Shown here: one piece after another, positions 36,701 through 47,068 of the stretch
Position numbering within the stretch: position 1 is the stretch's first letter
Layout: every line of letters begins with the position of its first letter
Source of the DNA: Arthrinium phaeospermum
Lineage: Eukaryota; Ascomycota; Sordariomycetes; Amphisphaeriales; Apiosporaceae
DNA length: 64,000 nt
Assembly (NCBI GenBank): GCA_006503535.1
Contig: QYRS01000005.1
Coordinates: 2,418,001 to 2,482,000, forward strand
Direction: 5' to 3'
Notes under the pieces: generated by a model
Database searches by the model: none
What the model saw: the letters and a program-made list of their open reading frames with translations, nothing else
Told to the model about the DNA's origin: nothing
Program-made: the position numbers and the translations under genes

Positions 36701-37903
36701 TGCATTTCGCGAGGTTCGAGGGGCACTATTCCCACCGGACCTATCTTGGATTGACTGCCCGCATCCAGGGTACTCCAATACGGCAACTGAACGAGCGAAG
36801 GAGGCAATCATACCGTCCAGTTGCGTCATCCCTCTCATTCAGCTCTTGGCTAGAATATGAAGCCTTTTCCGGCTTCACGAGCCAGTTCTTCTAGTTGTTG
36901 CTGTCCGACATACACCGGGTGAGAGAACGGGCTTGACGTTGCTGGAATAGCTATAACCATCTCCACCAGTACGGCAACCTTCGCGAGAGCGGGAGCAGTA
37001 CGTTAGCCATGTACTCGCGCTATAGCAGCCGGATTCTCTGCCGCAATTGACGGGAATGGTCTTTTTCCGGGTGGCAGCCTGGGACGTCGTCACTTTGGCT
37101 ATTGCTGGGTGGCACACGAGCGACGACTCTGCGTGCTATGCTCGGGCCGCCGCGTCCATCAACATTATCCCTCATAGTTTGACCATCCAAATATAGTCTT
37201 GGGCGATCCTCTATGCTTGTTCGAGATGGGGTGCGGGTAGTTCGTCAAGGCTGTTAATGTGTTATAGCAGAGTTTGTCCGATAACGTCGCTGAGAAGGGG
37301 TGTCCAGTTACTCATGCTTGCAAAGTACATAGTATGTTAAATGCTCATAACCCGAGAAAAACCGTATGAAATCGCATGTACCGTTAGTCTGGGTCTGGGC
37401 TCGCCATGTCCAGACCCTAGGGCAATTCGGGTGACGAGGAGAAGAAATGGATTGGCTAAAGGCATCTTTGCACAGCGGGCGACTCTGATATCCAGAAGAA
37501 CAAAGTGGACTAGATCTTCGCATTGAAGAATAAACATGAGCAGTTTGACATTACACGCTTAGTGGTCTGAAGTAACTGGCAGTAATGGGAGATGGGATGG
37601 GCTTGAGGTCGAAGAATGCCCGTAGAGACGGATCAGACGTCGACGAAAGCCAAATCAGACCTATCGCCGTAGACTCGTTTGCCTACGATTTACATGCTTA
37701 GGATCAGGGTACGTGAAGTACTTACAGGAAACTAACTAGAGGCCCATCACCGACAGTGTGTCTCTGTGCATTATCGCAGTCATCAGGATACCGACTGCAA
37801 CCCCTGAAGACTTCCCAGGCTGTCTTCTAACCGTAGCGACCGTTTCCTCCAGGCCCTCTGCCATGCATGACAAAGTGTAGACGTCACATAGTGTGCTAGT
37901 TAT

Positions 37904-38121
37904 TCTTACACAAGATCATGATTGCTACTGCGTATGCTGCAGATTGTACGGAATAGTCATTGAGCTTTGGGTTGGAAGGAACCATTTCCATAAGTACAAA
38001 TCGGCTTGGGTTATATCTTACACAAGATCATGATTGCTACTGCGTATGCTGCAGATTGTACGGAATAGTCATTGAGCTTTGGGTTGGAAGGAACCATTTC
38101 CATAAGTACAAATCGGCTTGG
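37904..38121. repeat. Perfect 106-bp tandem duplication, period 112
   Basis: Bases 37904-38009 recur without mismatch at 38016-38121, separated by the six bases GTTATA. The unit starts TCTTACACAAGATCATGATT and ends AAATCGGCTTGG. It is non-coding as far as I can see and lies 17 bp from the stop codon of the 38139-38553 relic. Confidence 0.95.
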
Positions 38122-38138
38122 AGGATACAGAGAATATT

Positions 38139-38553
38139 TCAGAACTGTAGAAGAATCTCATAAGCTCCTTCCAGATATTCAAACATGGTATCCTTCATGA
38201 AGTCTATAGGTCCCTGGCAAGCCTCGATGTGATGGAATGCCAGGCCAGGGGGCACGAGCTGGTAGACCTTGAGCTTCAAGGCTTGCGCTCTCTCTTCATC
38301 ACCATATAAAGCGAGCCACATACCCAGTCGATATACCCCTATCACCCAATACCCCCAGGATATTCCCTTCTATAGAGACTGACGGTGCAGTTCAACCAAG
38401 GCGTGATTAGTTACGTATGATGCCTGAGCCCATGGTCAGGATTGGGTACTCTTCACGGTTGTACGTTGCATCGATGATTCCATTATTCCAGTTGAAGCAG
38501 CAACTCTCTACGTAATGTGATCCGTCATACCCAGTGTTCCAGTACAGTCTCAT
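38139..38553 (-). pseudogene. Possible disrupted coding relic
   Basis: Two protein-like minus-strand segments occur close together. Segment one (38553-38407) reads MRLYWNTGYDGSHYVES, then CFNWNNGIIDATYNREEYPI, and stops. Segment two (about 38372-38139) reads SWGYWVIGVYRLGMWLALYG, VYQLVPPGLAFHHIEACQGP, FMKDTMFEYLEGAYEI and stops. They are in different frames, and the sequence between them offers a donor (GTAACT) and acceptors (GTCAG, CTATAG), but none of the joins I tried keeps both frames. Either an indel has broken the gene or my exon reading is wrong. I cannot name the family. Confidence 0.3.
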
Positions 38554-39727
38554 GTATCAAAATGCTATCCGTATACTGGAGTTGTGTTGCTTGATTGCCC
38601 TTCATAATTCCAAGTATACAGGCAGCTCATCAGCGTATCTCCCTCCTGCACAGCGGTTCGCCTCCCACAGTGCCCCTTCTGTTGTCAGCCAAAAGGTCTC
38701 ATCTGCCTTGCCTCGTAGATGTATCACATATCTTACACTCACAAGCAGTGAGCGAGTCAATGGTAGCCCCCCCTAATTTCCAAAGCATGCTGACGTGACG
38801 GTCAACTCGACGGACCAGCGGAGTCCATTCCGACTTTCATATTGGGGGCTTATTTCCGAACTGCAGTCGATATGAGAGTGATTGATACTACTCCTCGGGT
38901 TGGTCGGCCGGCCGCATGAGCTTGTTCACATCGGCGACCCAACCGAATAAGGCGACCACTGGATAGGGGTGGCCTGCCTGGCATTTCAGCTCCCATGCAC
39001 GCGCGCTTAGGGCTGAGTCGAATCCCTACTGGTTGCACGTATGTCTTCTTGTGTGACGTCGCTGCTTGGTTGCATGGTTTCGTGCAGCAGCAGCGGCGGC
39101 AGCAGCATGAGGGGGGTTTATCCCCATCCTCCAACTTTCACCCTCCAACAAGAAAGCCGATAGCCCCCATAATGCACCGCGGAGTCACTTCTCAGCCCTA
39201 CCGCGCAGCTGTGCGACCCAACATGATATGTCTATCTTATGGGCGATTTAAACCACCCCACGGGTAGGAAGTGTCTGCAGTAGTCGCCCGCATCAGCTAG
39301 AATGCGACGCACGAAGGAAGACACCACGACCAGTATACATTTGAACAAGGACCGGGATACTTGTGAGGTACAGACGTCTGTTTGGGCAATCTCCGACCAG
39401 TCCCATCTGCATCTTACCTGCTCCAAAGCCGGTCTCCTCGCAAGCAGCCGGCAATCTATCTCCCACCATCCTGATCCTACTTACTTTACTCGACCATCAT
39501 CACCCCATCGACCCATCCAACATACTTGCTGCCCTCGCCAGAAGTTGCCCTTCTTAGCGAGTAGCCAGCCCAAGATGTACGGTATTATTAGACTGTGAAA
39601 TCCAACAACGACCAAGTCAAGTGACCGTCCGAACTAAGTCATCTCCCTTTTTGCATACCTCTCTTTACACCCCCTTTGCCCACACCCGCAGGCAGTAGCA
39701 GCCTGAAGGATGTCGAGACAGGAGAGC

Positions 39728-40389
39728 TTACGACATCATCACCACCCGCGTCGCAGTCGCCCCTCCCCTGAGGACCTCGCCCAGCCAAGCAACGCGATTG
39801 ACGCAGAAATACTCCGACGTCGGCTGGAGATCCGCCCTCAGGCCGCGGCTATCGCCATTGCCATCATCAGCACCACCCCTGTCGAGCAGGCCCATCCCGA
39901 CCACCACGCGATCCGGGCTGCCCTGGCGCGGCCCGTCATGCGACTTCCGCAGATGGCGCAAAAGGAGAGAGAGAGCGCGCAGCATCACGGCGCCCGAGGC
40001 GGACGACTGGGTCGTCGTCCTCAAACGTCCTGAGGACGGACGATGGGTCGTTTCGTCTCCTTTCGGAAATGGGATCTGGACTTGCTGTTGTTTCGAGATG
40101 GATGGATGGGTTGTGGTAGATTAGTCAAATCGGATAGGGGTCCTTGGGGTCCTTGCGCGCGGCTAAAATGTACATATATTACATTAAGTGTATAATATAG
40201 GTGATATACATACACACTTCCAGCTTTGTAAGCCACATTGCTGGCGGAGATGACGCCGGTCGTTTGCTGGTAGGCACTGGCTGCAGTGGCACACGTATGC
40301 CGAGACGGACGTGCCGGTGATGTTGGAGCTGGATGGCCCCGCAAAAAGCACGAGGCCGTTCTGTGGTTGTGGTTGTGGTCGTTGGACAT
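39728..40389 (-). pseudogene. GFA-type (glutathione-dependent formaldehyde-activating-like) zinc protein, frame broken
   Basis: GFA/CENP-V family proteins bind zinc through paired CxC and CxxC motifs; most fungal members have no proven substrate. The start MSNDHNHNHRTASC at 40389 leads, over three changing frames, to CGAIQL, NITGTSVSAYVCHCSQC and YQQTTGVISASNVAYKAG. Beyond an AT-rich probable intron come RTFEDDDPVVRLG, FCAICGSRMTG, DRVVVGMGLLD and FCVNRVAWLGEV, then a stop at 39728. These are the GFA blocks in their usual order. At least five single-base shifts are needed: about 40344, 40328 and 40271 as extra bases, others near 40000 and 39940. That density is higher than in neighbouring genes, so a true pseudogene is possible, though assembly error is also likely. 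Exact exon borders in the middle are uncertain. Confidence 0.65.
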
Positions 40390-42158
40390 GGTGTAGTGGG
40401 TGTTGGGTTGGGTGGGTGTTGCGGTGATACTGGATTTAAGATTAGGTATTCTATTCCGCCACCACCCTGGCCCTTTGCATGTTTAACGAAACAAAACGAA
40501 ACAGCGAGAGCCACGCTTAAGGGGTCTCCCCCCTAACTTAATGACTGACGATGACATTGGTCAGGTCACATCATTTGCTCTCTCTCTGTCTCTCTCATTG
40601 ACACATTTGATCGACTTACATATAAGGAATCTTGAGACTGCCGCGCTTCCCCGCACACCTGTCAGTTAGTCTGATAGGAAATTACATGACAGGAAAAACG
40701 GGGGTTCGTTCTTGGTTACACGGCAGGATCCAACATGGCATGGCAAGAGATTGCCACAACCGGCGTGATCCGAATGCGCGAAACATGCTTCAGAGTAACC
40801 TAGGCAGCATTGGCAAGGTCCTTTCCACTCTGTCGGGCCTGCCCTGTTTCTGTCTTCTTTGTTTCGTTGTCGCAAAACGTGAGGTACTCAACTGGTGATC
40901 ACGCATCCTTTCCTGAAGGTAATATAAAGACATGCGCATATCAGGCCGTATCTTTCTACAGCACCTGATACTGATGCTGATGACGCAGCACCCTGTATTA
41001 GGCTATCAAGGTTTGATCTCCATAGGGTGTGAATTGTCTTCGTCGTCCTGCTGCTTCGTTGGATTTCGTGTCCTTAAAGTTTGAGTATATGAAATGTTGA
41101 AGATGCTAGAGGTAAACGTGCCGTAGGCCAGGCAGGTCGTACTTCAATGAACGAGGCTCGCGGGCACCATGTCTGAGTCTTACAGGCTTAGCCATGAGCT
41201 ACCTATAGAAGAAGGCAGGCTCCCATTGGTCAGGCAACAACGAAATAAGAAGCTGAACGACAGCACAGCAGCGTAGCCGCCGTTGTCCGCCGGTTTCTAT
41301 AAGTGCCGGCTGACGATGGCAGAAATGCCAGAATGAGTCACGGCATGAAACTAAGTGTCAGCAGGTGACAGCAATTGCCCACAATCCGCGACGTAGATAG
41401 GTAGGTAGCCAACGCGCGCGCGGGTTTCTCAACACGATCGCGATTGACCGTGTTCCAGGGTCTTGGATGTGAAGGCAAAGGCAAGAAAAAATAGAGAGAG
41501 AAAAAAAAGTGCCTGATGGATACGGTAGAGTAGCAATTGATGTGACTGCGACCCAAGGAAGAGGCTGCAGGCTGGGCTGGGCATCTGTAGGCAACCTCCG
41601 TCCGCTAGCGGCGGCAAGCACCAGCAAGCATCAGCAAGCATCATGCACTGTTTCGAGGGGTCCCGACAAGGGATTTTAGTGGGCTTGGGACGAAAGCGGG
41701 GCTCCGTCATCAATCCGATATTGTTACACTTTGCCTGGAATCGTCCCGCTAAGTAACTTGAGACGGACAACGCATTAGTTTTATATTGCCTATAGGGATG
41801 AAAATAAAGACAAGCTGAGGGCGTCTATATGCGATTCCTATCTAGAGCCGAACAGCTTATAAGCCAGTGCCAGCCACCCTGACCAGTCTGTTTTTTTCTG
41901 CCAATTAAGATAAAGGGAGATTGCCAAGAGATTATAAATAGCTGCAACTGGTTAGTGTCAGGAGAACGACAGACACAGACACCAGAACGGGCGCATCGGC
42001 AAAATTGTCACAGTCACCCCAACGATCATCATCGCGGCGGCGCCTTTCTCTCTGTCGCCCTCTGTCTTCCTCTCTCCCTTTCACAATCTCACAACTTTTA
42101 ACGCCCAGGACTCCGCATACAAGCGGCCACCACACAACAAACACACGCACACAGCAAG
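40390..42158. other. Intergenic, no gene recognised
   Basis: 1.8 kb between the divergent GFA relic and the adenosine deaminase gene. A repeated CAGCAAGCAT motif occurs at 41622-41642 and a TCTCTC run near 40575. The right end, just before 42159, is rich in CACACA and pyrimidines, as expected for a fungal 5' leader. Confidence 0.45.
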
Positions 42159-43916
42159 ATGCCATTCACAGACCAGGAGTGGGAAGAGATATCCCAGGAA
42201 GTCCCCAGCCCGGGCGATGACTTCATCCAGTACCTCGGGGGCCGCGAGAAGCTGGTCGCGCAGGAGGCGACCTCGCGAGCGACGCCTCGTTCCGGCAGTC
42301 GCTGAGCCCGCTGGCCCGGCGCGCCTGCGCCGTCGTCGAGCGGATCCGGCAGCAGGAGGCCAGGACCATCTGGACGCCGCAGCTCGAGGACGAGCTGGCC
42401 CGGACCAAGGAGAGCGAGAACATCACGGTGCACCCGGGCATGATGTTCTCCCTCTCCAAGGACCGCATGGAGCAGACCAAGCTGTGGCAGATTGTGCGGC
42501 GCATGCCCAAGGGCTCGCTGCTGCACGCCCACATCGACGCCATGGTCGACTTCAAGTTCCTGCTCGACGCCCTCATGCGCGAGCCCGGCATGCACATCTC
42601 GGCGACGCGCCCCTGACCTCGCCCAAGGCCCTCGAGAACGCCACCCTGCTCTTCCGCTTCTTCAAGCAGGAGCGCACCCACGACAGCCTCTGGAGCCCCG
42701 ACTACGCGCCCGGCACCTTCGTCCGCATCACCCAGGCCGCCGACGCCTACCCCGACGGCGGCCGCGCCGGCTTCCTCGCCTGGATGCACAGCCGCTGCAC
42801 CCTGTCGCGGACCGACGCCGTGGCGCAGCACCACGGCGTCGACGAGATCTGGACCAAGTTCTACAAGTGCTTCCGCGTCGTCAACTCCTTCCTGCACCAC
42901 GAGAACATCTACCGCCAGTTCCTGCGGCGGCTCATGCGCCTGCTCAAGGACGACGGCATCATGTACGCCGAGCTGCGCTTCGCCTGGGGGCTCGACTACT
43001 ACCAGCAGGGCAAGGAGGCGCCCGACACCGACTACGTGCACATGATGGACGTGCTGGACGAGGAGGTCAGGAAGTTCCAGGAGACGCCCGAGGGGAAAGG
43101 GTTCTGGGGGTTCCGCATCATCTGGTGCTGCGTCCGCTGGCTGCCGACGCGCGACATTGTCCACAACATGGACCAGTGCATCACGACCAAGATCACGCAC
43201 CCGCACCTCATCGCCGGCTACGACCTGGTCGGGCAGGAGGACGGCGGCCGCCCCCTGCGCGACCTGCTGCCCGAGCTCTTCTGGTTCCGCAAGCAGTGCG
43301 CCGAGGAAGGCGTCAACATCCCCTTCTTCTTCCACGCGGGCGAGTGTCTCGGGTCCGGCAGCGAGACGGACCACAACCTGTACGACGCGGTGCTGCTGGG
43401 GACGAGACGTATCGGCCACGGTTTTAGTTTGTACAAGCACCCCTCCTCATCGACCTCGTGAAAGAGAAGCGCATCCTCATCGAGAGCTGCCCCATCAGCA
43501 ACGAGGTCCTCCGCCTCTGCGGCTCCGTCATGAGCCACCCGCTGCCGGCCCTGCTCGCGCGCGGCGTGCCCTGCTGTTTGTGTAATGACGACCCGGCCAT
43601 GCTGGGCCAGGACACGGCCGGCTGCACCCACGACTTCTGGCAGGCGCTGCAGGGGTGGGAGAACCTCGGCCTGGCCGGGCTGGGGTCCCTGGCCGAGAAC
43701 AGCATCCGCTGGTCCGCCTTCGAGGACCAGACGGCCGACGAGTGGACCCGCGACGTCCGCGAGGCCTCGGTCGGGTCCGGGCTCAAGGCCCGGCGGCTGC
43801 GCGAGTGGGCCGTCGACTGGGAGAAGTTCTGCCTCTGGGTCGTGGACGAGTTCGGCACCGACGAGGACGGAGTCGTCGCTGAAAACGGAGACAAGACGGC
43901 GCCTGCACCACGATAG
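42159..43916 (+). CDS. ADA2/CECR1-type adenosine deaminase, three frameshifts
   Basis: Member of the adenosine-deaminase-related growth factor family (metal-dependent amidohydrolase fold; converts adenosine to inosine in characterised members). It starts MPFTDQEWEEISQEVPSPGD. The metal/substrate residues are visible: GSLLHAHIDAMVD (HxH), MYAELRF, FFFHAGECLGSGSETDHNLYD, RIGHGFSL, ESCPISNEVL and CNDDPAMLG. No signal peptide, so probably cytosolic, unlike the secreted animal ADA2. No introns; about 586 residues when read through. Three one-base losses break the frame: near 42268 (before DLASDASFRQ), near 42606 (ISATA-PLTSPKALEN) and in the C-run near 43441 (YKHP-LLIDLVKEKR). Everything between them is intact and very GC-rich, so I think the breaks are sequence errors. 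Confidence 0.88.
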
Positions 43917-44210
43917 AGAAAGAAAAAAAAAAGATCAAAGGGAAAGGGGAAAGATACGTTTGTGCGGTTTGCGGGAGGATCTTCTTTCGTCTCGCTCGGA
44001 GGGGAGAAAGAAGGGTGGAGAACACGGTTGCTTTCTTCTTTTGGGAGGGGGTCAGCCGGGCATATAATTTGAATCATCCACCGTAATAAGGGGCCGTCTT
44101 CTTTTATTTCTGTTTTTTTCACAGGTGGTGGGCGCATATGCATCAGGTCGAACAGCAGCAGCATTTCAACAACAGAAACTGCTCCAGGTTTTTCGGGGCA
44201 AGGTGGGGGG

Positions 44211-44288
44211 CACATTTTTGTACATGGAAGGCATATAGAGCGAGAGAGACACATTTTTGTACATGGAAGGCATATAGAGCGAGAGAGA
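44211..44288. repeat. Perfect 39-bp tandem duplication
   Basis: Two adjacent identical copies (44211-44249 and 44250-44288) begin CACATTTTTGTACATGGAAG and end in GAGAGAGA, in the 3' flank of the deaminase gene. Confidence 0.95.
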
Positions 44289-44944
44289 AAAAGAATGTTA
44301 AATGCGCGCAAAGAGCAAGAGAAAGAACAAGAGCAAGAGCAAGAAACGGGAAACATAGCACAGAAGGATAAGGAGCGGTTGGGAGGGAGGGGAGGGGGGT
44401 GGCGTTATTATCATTTTTGTTTTTGTTTTGAGATTTTGTTGTTGAACATTTTCACCCGTTGCATTGGTTTTGCATTCATGTCGAATCTTCGATACTAATT
44501 CAACACTATTAGACTAGTAGTAGTAGTAATAGTAGAGTAGAAGAAGTATCACTGCGAGCGATATTCCAAAACCATTGCATTGATGCAGGCAGAGAGAGGT
44601 CTTCCCCTTGGCCTGCCAGGCAGCAACCTCCTCCTGCAGTAGTGGTAGTACTAGTATCTGCGACCTGTGATCCCTCATGCTCACTCGCTATCCATTTCCA
44701 TGTAGATAGGCAGAAAGGTCATCAAAAGGGTTGTGAAACTCCGGAAAGAGGGGGCAGAAGCAGAGGGTAGACGTGGTATAATGTAAGATTGTAGCCACAG
44801 AGTCATTTCAGCTGCAGCTGCAGGTAGGGCTGTGTTCAACGTGTGACGGTAGGGCGTATTGGAGGGTAGGCAACTAGTTAGCTGGAAGAGCGCGCACGAC
44901 GAGCAGCTTCGTATTCCCGTCCATTGGTGAGGCTCTCTCAGGGC

Positions 44945-45062
44945 ACACTCTCTTTTCTTACATCATCAGACATAGGATAGGGTAGGGTAGGGTAGGGACA
45001 CTCTCTTTTCTGGACTTACCGTTTCATCAGACATAGGGACTGGATGTAGGGTAGGGTAGGGA
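44945..45062. repeat. TAGGG pentamer arrays with duplicated flanks
   Basis: Two blocks, each made of ACACTCTCTTTTCT, CATCAGACATAGG and then three or four TAGGG units, follow one another at about 44946-44999 and 45000-45062. The pentamer resembles but is not the fungal telomere repeat TTAGGG. Confidence 0.85.
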
Positions 45063-45995
45063 CCGATAGGCTGGCAAGGGTCGGATCCGGATCAGGCATA
45101 GGCAGTATGGAGAAAGCAGAGGCGAGCAAGGGAATTTCAATTCGGGGGTCGCGACGACGCCAGGCCCAGCGGGTGACCCTACGTGCATACACAAATGCGC
45201 CAACAGGAGACCTGATAATGCAAAGTGGAATTACTTACAGCAATACTTGGGGATTTGCATCCAATACCCTTCGCTGTTTTCGGTGTGGCGAGAAGCCAAG
45301 AGATCCAAAGCCAGGCAAGCGACGGTCGAGATGAGAAACAGAGTGGGTCAGGGTCATAGGGCTACATCACTTGCAGTAGCGAAATGCAGCAATGCGGGTT
45401 GCAGCGTGGGGGGAAACGGGAAATCCAATACCACTCAGGAGCCATTGGTGGATTCGGGCTCGTACGAGGCAAGCCCATCTGCCATTCGAGAAGGCCTCTG
45501 CTCCAGGTCTGGCTAGGTAGACGTAGTAGCCTGCTCAATACTAAGTACCTCATATATGCAAAGCAATCACGGCGTACAACTGAGTGCGAATTGACCTTGG
45601 TTGGCGAATACTTGCTCAGTTCGTATATGCGAGAAAGTAACTATCTAGTACTGGGTCTGTGACACATGAAAGAGGTAAAGTACAGGAGAAAACAAGTTGC
45701 AACGATTGCCCGTGGCTGCGATTGCTCGCCCTCTTAAGGTGCTCTGGAAAGGGAGCCGTGGTGACAATAATCGCAGTTTCCATTTCGAAACAGTCCGACT
45801 CATCCCCCAGGGAAACGGCAGTTTCCGCATTGTTCAACACAACACTATGCCTGGCTTCGTAAATGTGCACTTGAAGTCGCCTGGACGTAGAGGACGCTTG
45901 ATCAAGGAGAGTTCTGGGAAAAGGGGAAAGGACAGACACGCCTCTGAGAAAAGATATATGACCAAACTAGAAGGGATGGAGAACAGCAACCAGAC

Positions 45996-47068
45996 TCAGA
46001 ACCCAGGCCCCCAAATTTCCTGAAGCCAAGTACGAAGGCCAACAGGCTGGATCGGTACCAACTCGTTGAGGTTCGGGTCGCTGAAGTGGAATCGGCCGTT
46101 GGCGGTCTGGACGAGCTGCTGCATGTGGTACCAGTGTGTCCAATCTTGGTGGTCCTCGTAGTGCTGGAGCCATGATAGGATTTCGTTGTAAGGCCTGGTG
46201 ATTTTATTGAACGTGACTTTTTTCTGGTCAGTGAAAGAAACATAGTAGTGGCCGGAAATGCAAATATCGCGTACCTCCTCGAACCTCCTCGCAGACCTCT
46301 ACGAGATGTTTTGTTGACAGAGAGGCACCACGCATCTTGAACTCTCGGGGCCAGCTGTCAAGGCCGAGCTCAACGGCCGCAGCGACGAACCTGGCTACAT
46401 CATAGACCGAGGTCATGGTGACGTGGACCGAACGCCCTTGGGCATTGACTTCAGGTATCTCGGCGGTCCCATTGCGAAGATTGACCAGATAGTCACCTTC
46501 GTTCTGTACATTGGAGCTGTAGCCCATGTTGTAGGCAGCAAGGCCTCCGGGTGCTAGCCTTTCGTAGAAGAGGCCGCACGAGAACACGGTGAACTTCATC
46601 GGGTGCGATCTTGATGTCGACCAACGACGAAGAAAGTCCAGGGCTGCCGTGCAGCCCCGGTCCAAGGGATCAACGTCACCAGGCCGGTGGCTCAGGGCAC
46701 CTTCGAACTCAGAGGGTACAAAGCAGCGTACTCGGGCTCGCCTGGCGGCATCTATAAGGTTGACTTGTGGTGTGCCGCTGATTGTCGAGATCACGAGGTC
46801 GACACCTTGAAGGATGAATCGGAGGTTGTCCATGTTGTCATAGTCGACAACGGCAACTTGGCAGTCGAATTCGTCAAATTCGGGATGCTCCTGTATGGAT
46901 GATCTGTTAGGTCGAAAGGAGTCAACCGTGGTGTCAGGGGCTTACTTGAGTAGAGAGCACGATAAGGGCATGGGCACTTTCGGACAGTTCGCGGACGAGG
47001 ATATTGGCAAAGCCGCCGCCTCCGGCAATAGCGATCCGCATCATGGCTGTTGCTGCTCTTCCCGACAT
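45996..47068 (-). CDS. NmrA/isoflavone-reductase-like NAD(P)-binding protein
   Basis: Rossmann-fold protein of the NmrA/phenylcoumaran-reductase-like group; members are NADPH-dependent reductases or redox-sensing regulators. Exon 1 (47068-46946) starts MSGRAATAMMRIAIAGGGGF, with GGGGFA in the dinucleotide-loop position where GxxGxxG is usual. Exon 2 (46890-46275) carries VISTISGTPQVNLIDAARRA, RCFVPSEFEGAL, FTVFSCGLFYERL and VYDVARFVAAAVELG. Exon 3 (46223-45996) ends NELVPIQPVGLRTWLQEIWG. Joining exon 2 to exon 3 with the good GTACGC donor is one base out of phase at a run of six A. One A fewer would give EEVRGEKVTF; a weaker GTTCGA donor would give EEKKVTF in frame. I suspect a homopolymer error. 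About 321 residues. No cluster partners are visible. Confidence 0.85.

Larger units (their letters stand above)
32283..39727. other. 7.4-kb gene-poor stretch with relics and duplications
   Basis: Between the CSA-like gene and the broken GFA gene I see no intact gene. It holds two possible coding relics (33300-33705 and 38139-38553) and the 106-bp tandem duplication at 37904-38121. A Cys-containing minus-strand frame lies at 36875-37117, without start context. The rest shows only short random-looking frames. Confidence 0.45.
43917..45995. other. Convergent intergenic with short tandem repeats
   Basis: 2.1 kb between the 3' ends of the deaminase gene and the NmrA-like gene. It contains a perfect 39-bp tandem duplication, TAGTAG microsatellite (44513-44535) and TAGGG arrays with duplicated flanks. 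No gene recognised. Confidence 0.5.

Noticed and set aside
36875..37117. Cysteine-containing minus-strand frame that might be a small secreted protein
   Set aside because: No ATG with a signal peptide upstream (a TAG lies just before the frame), and cysteine spacing does not match a family I know.
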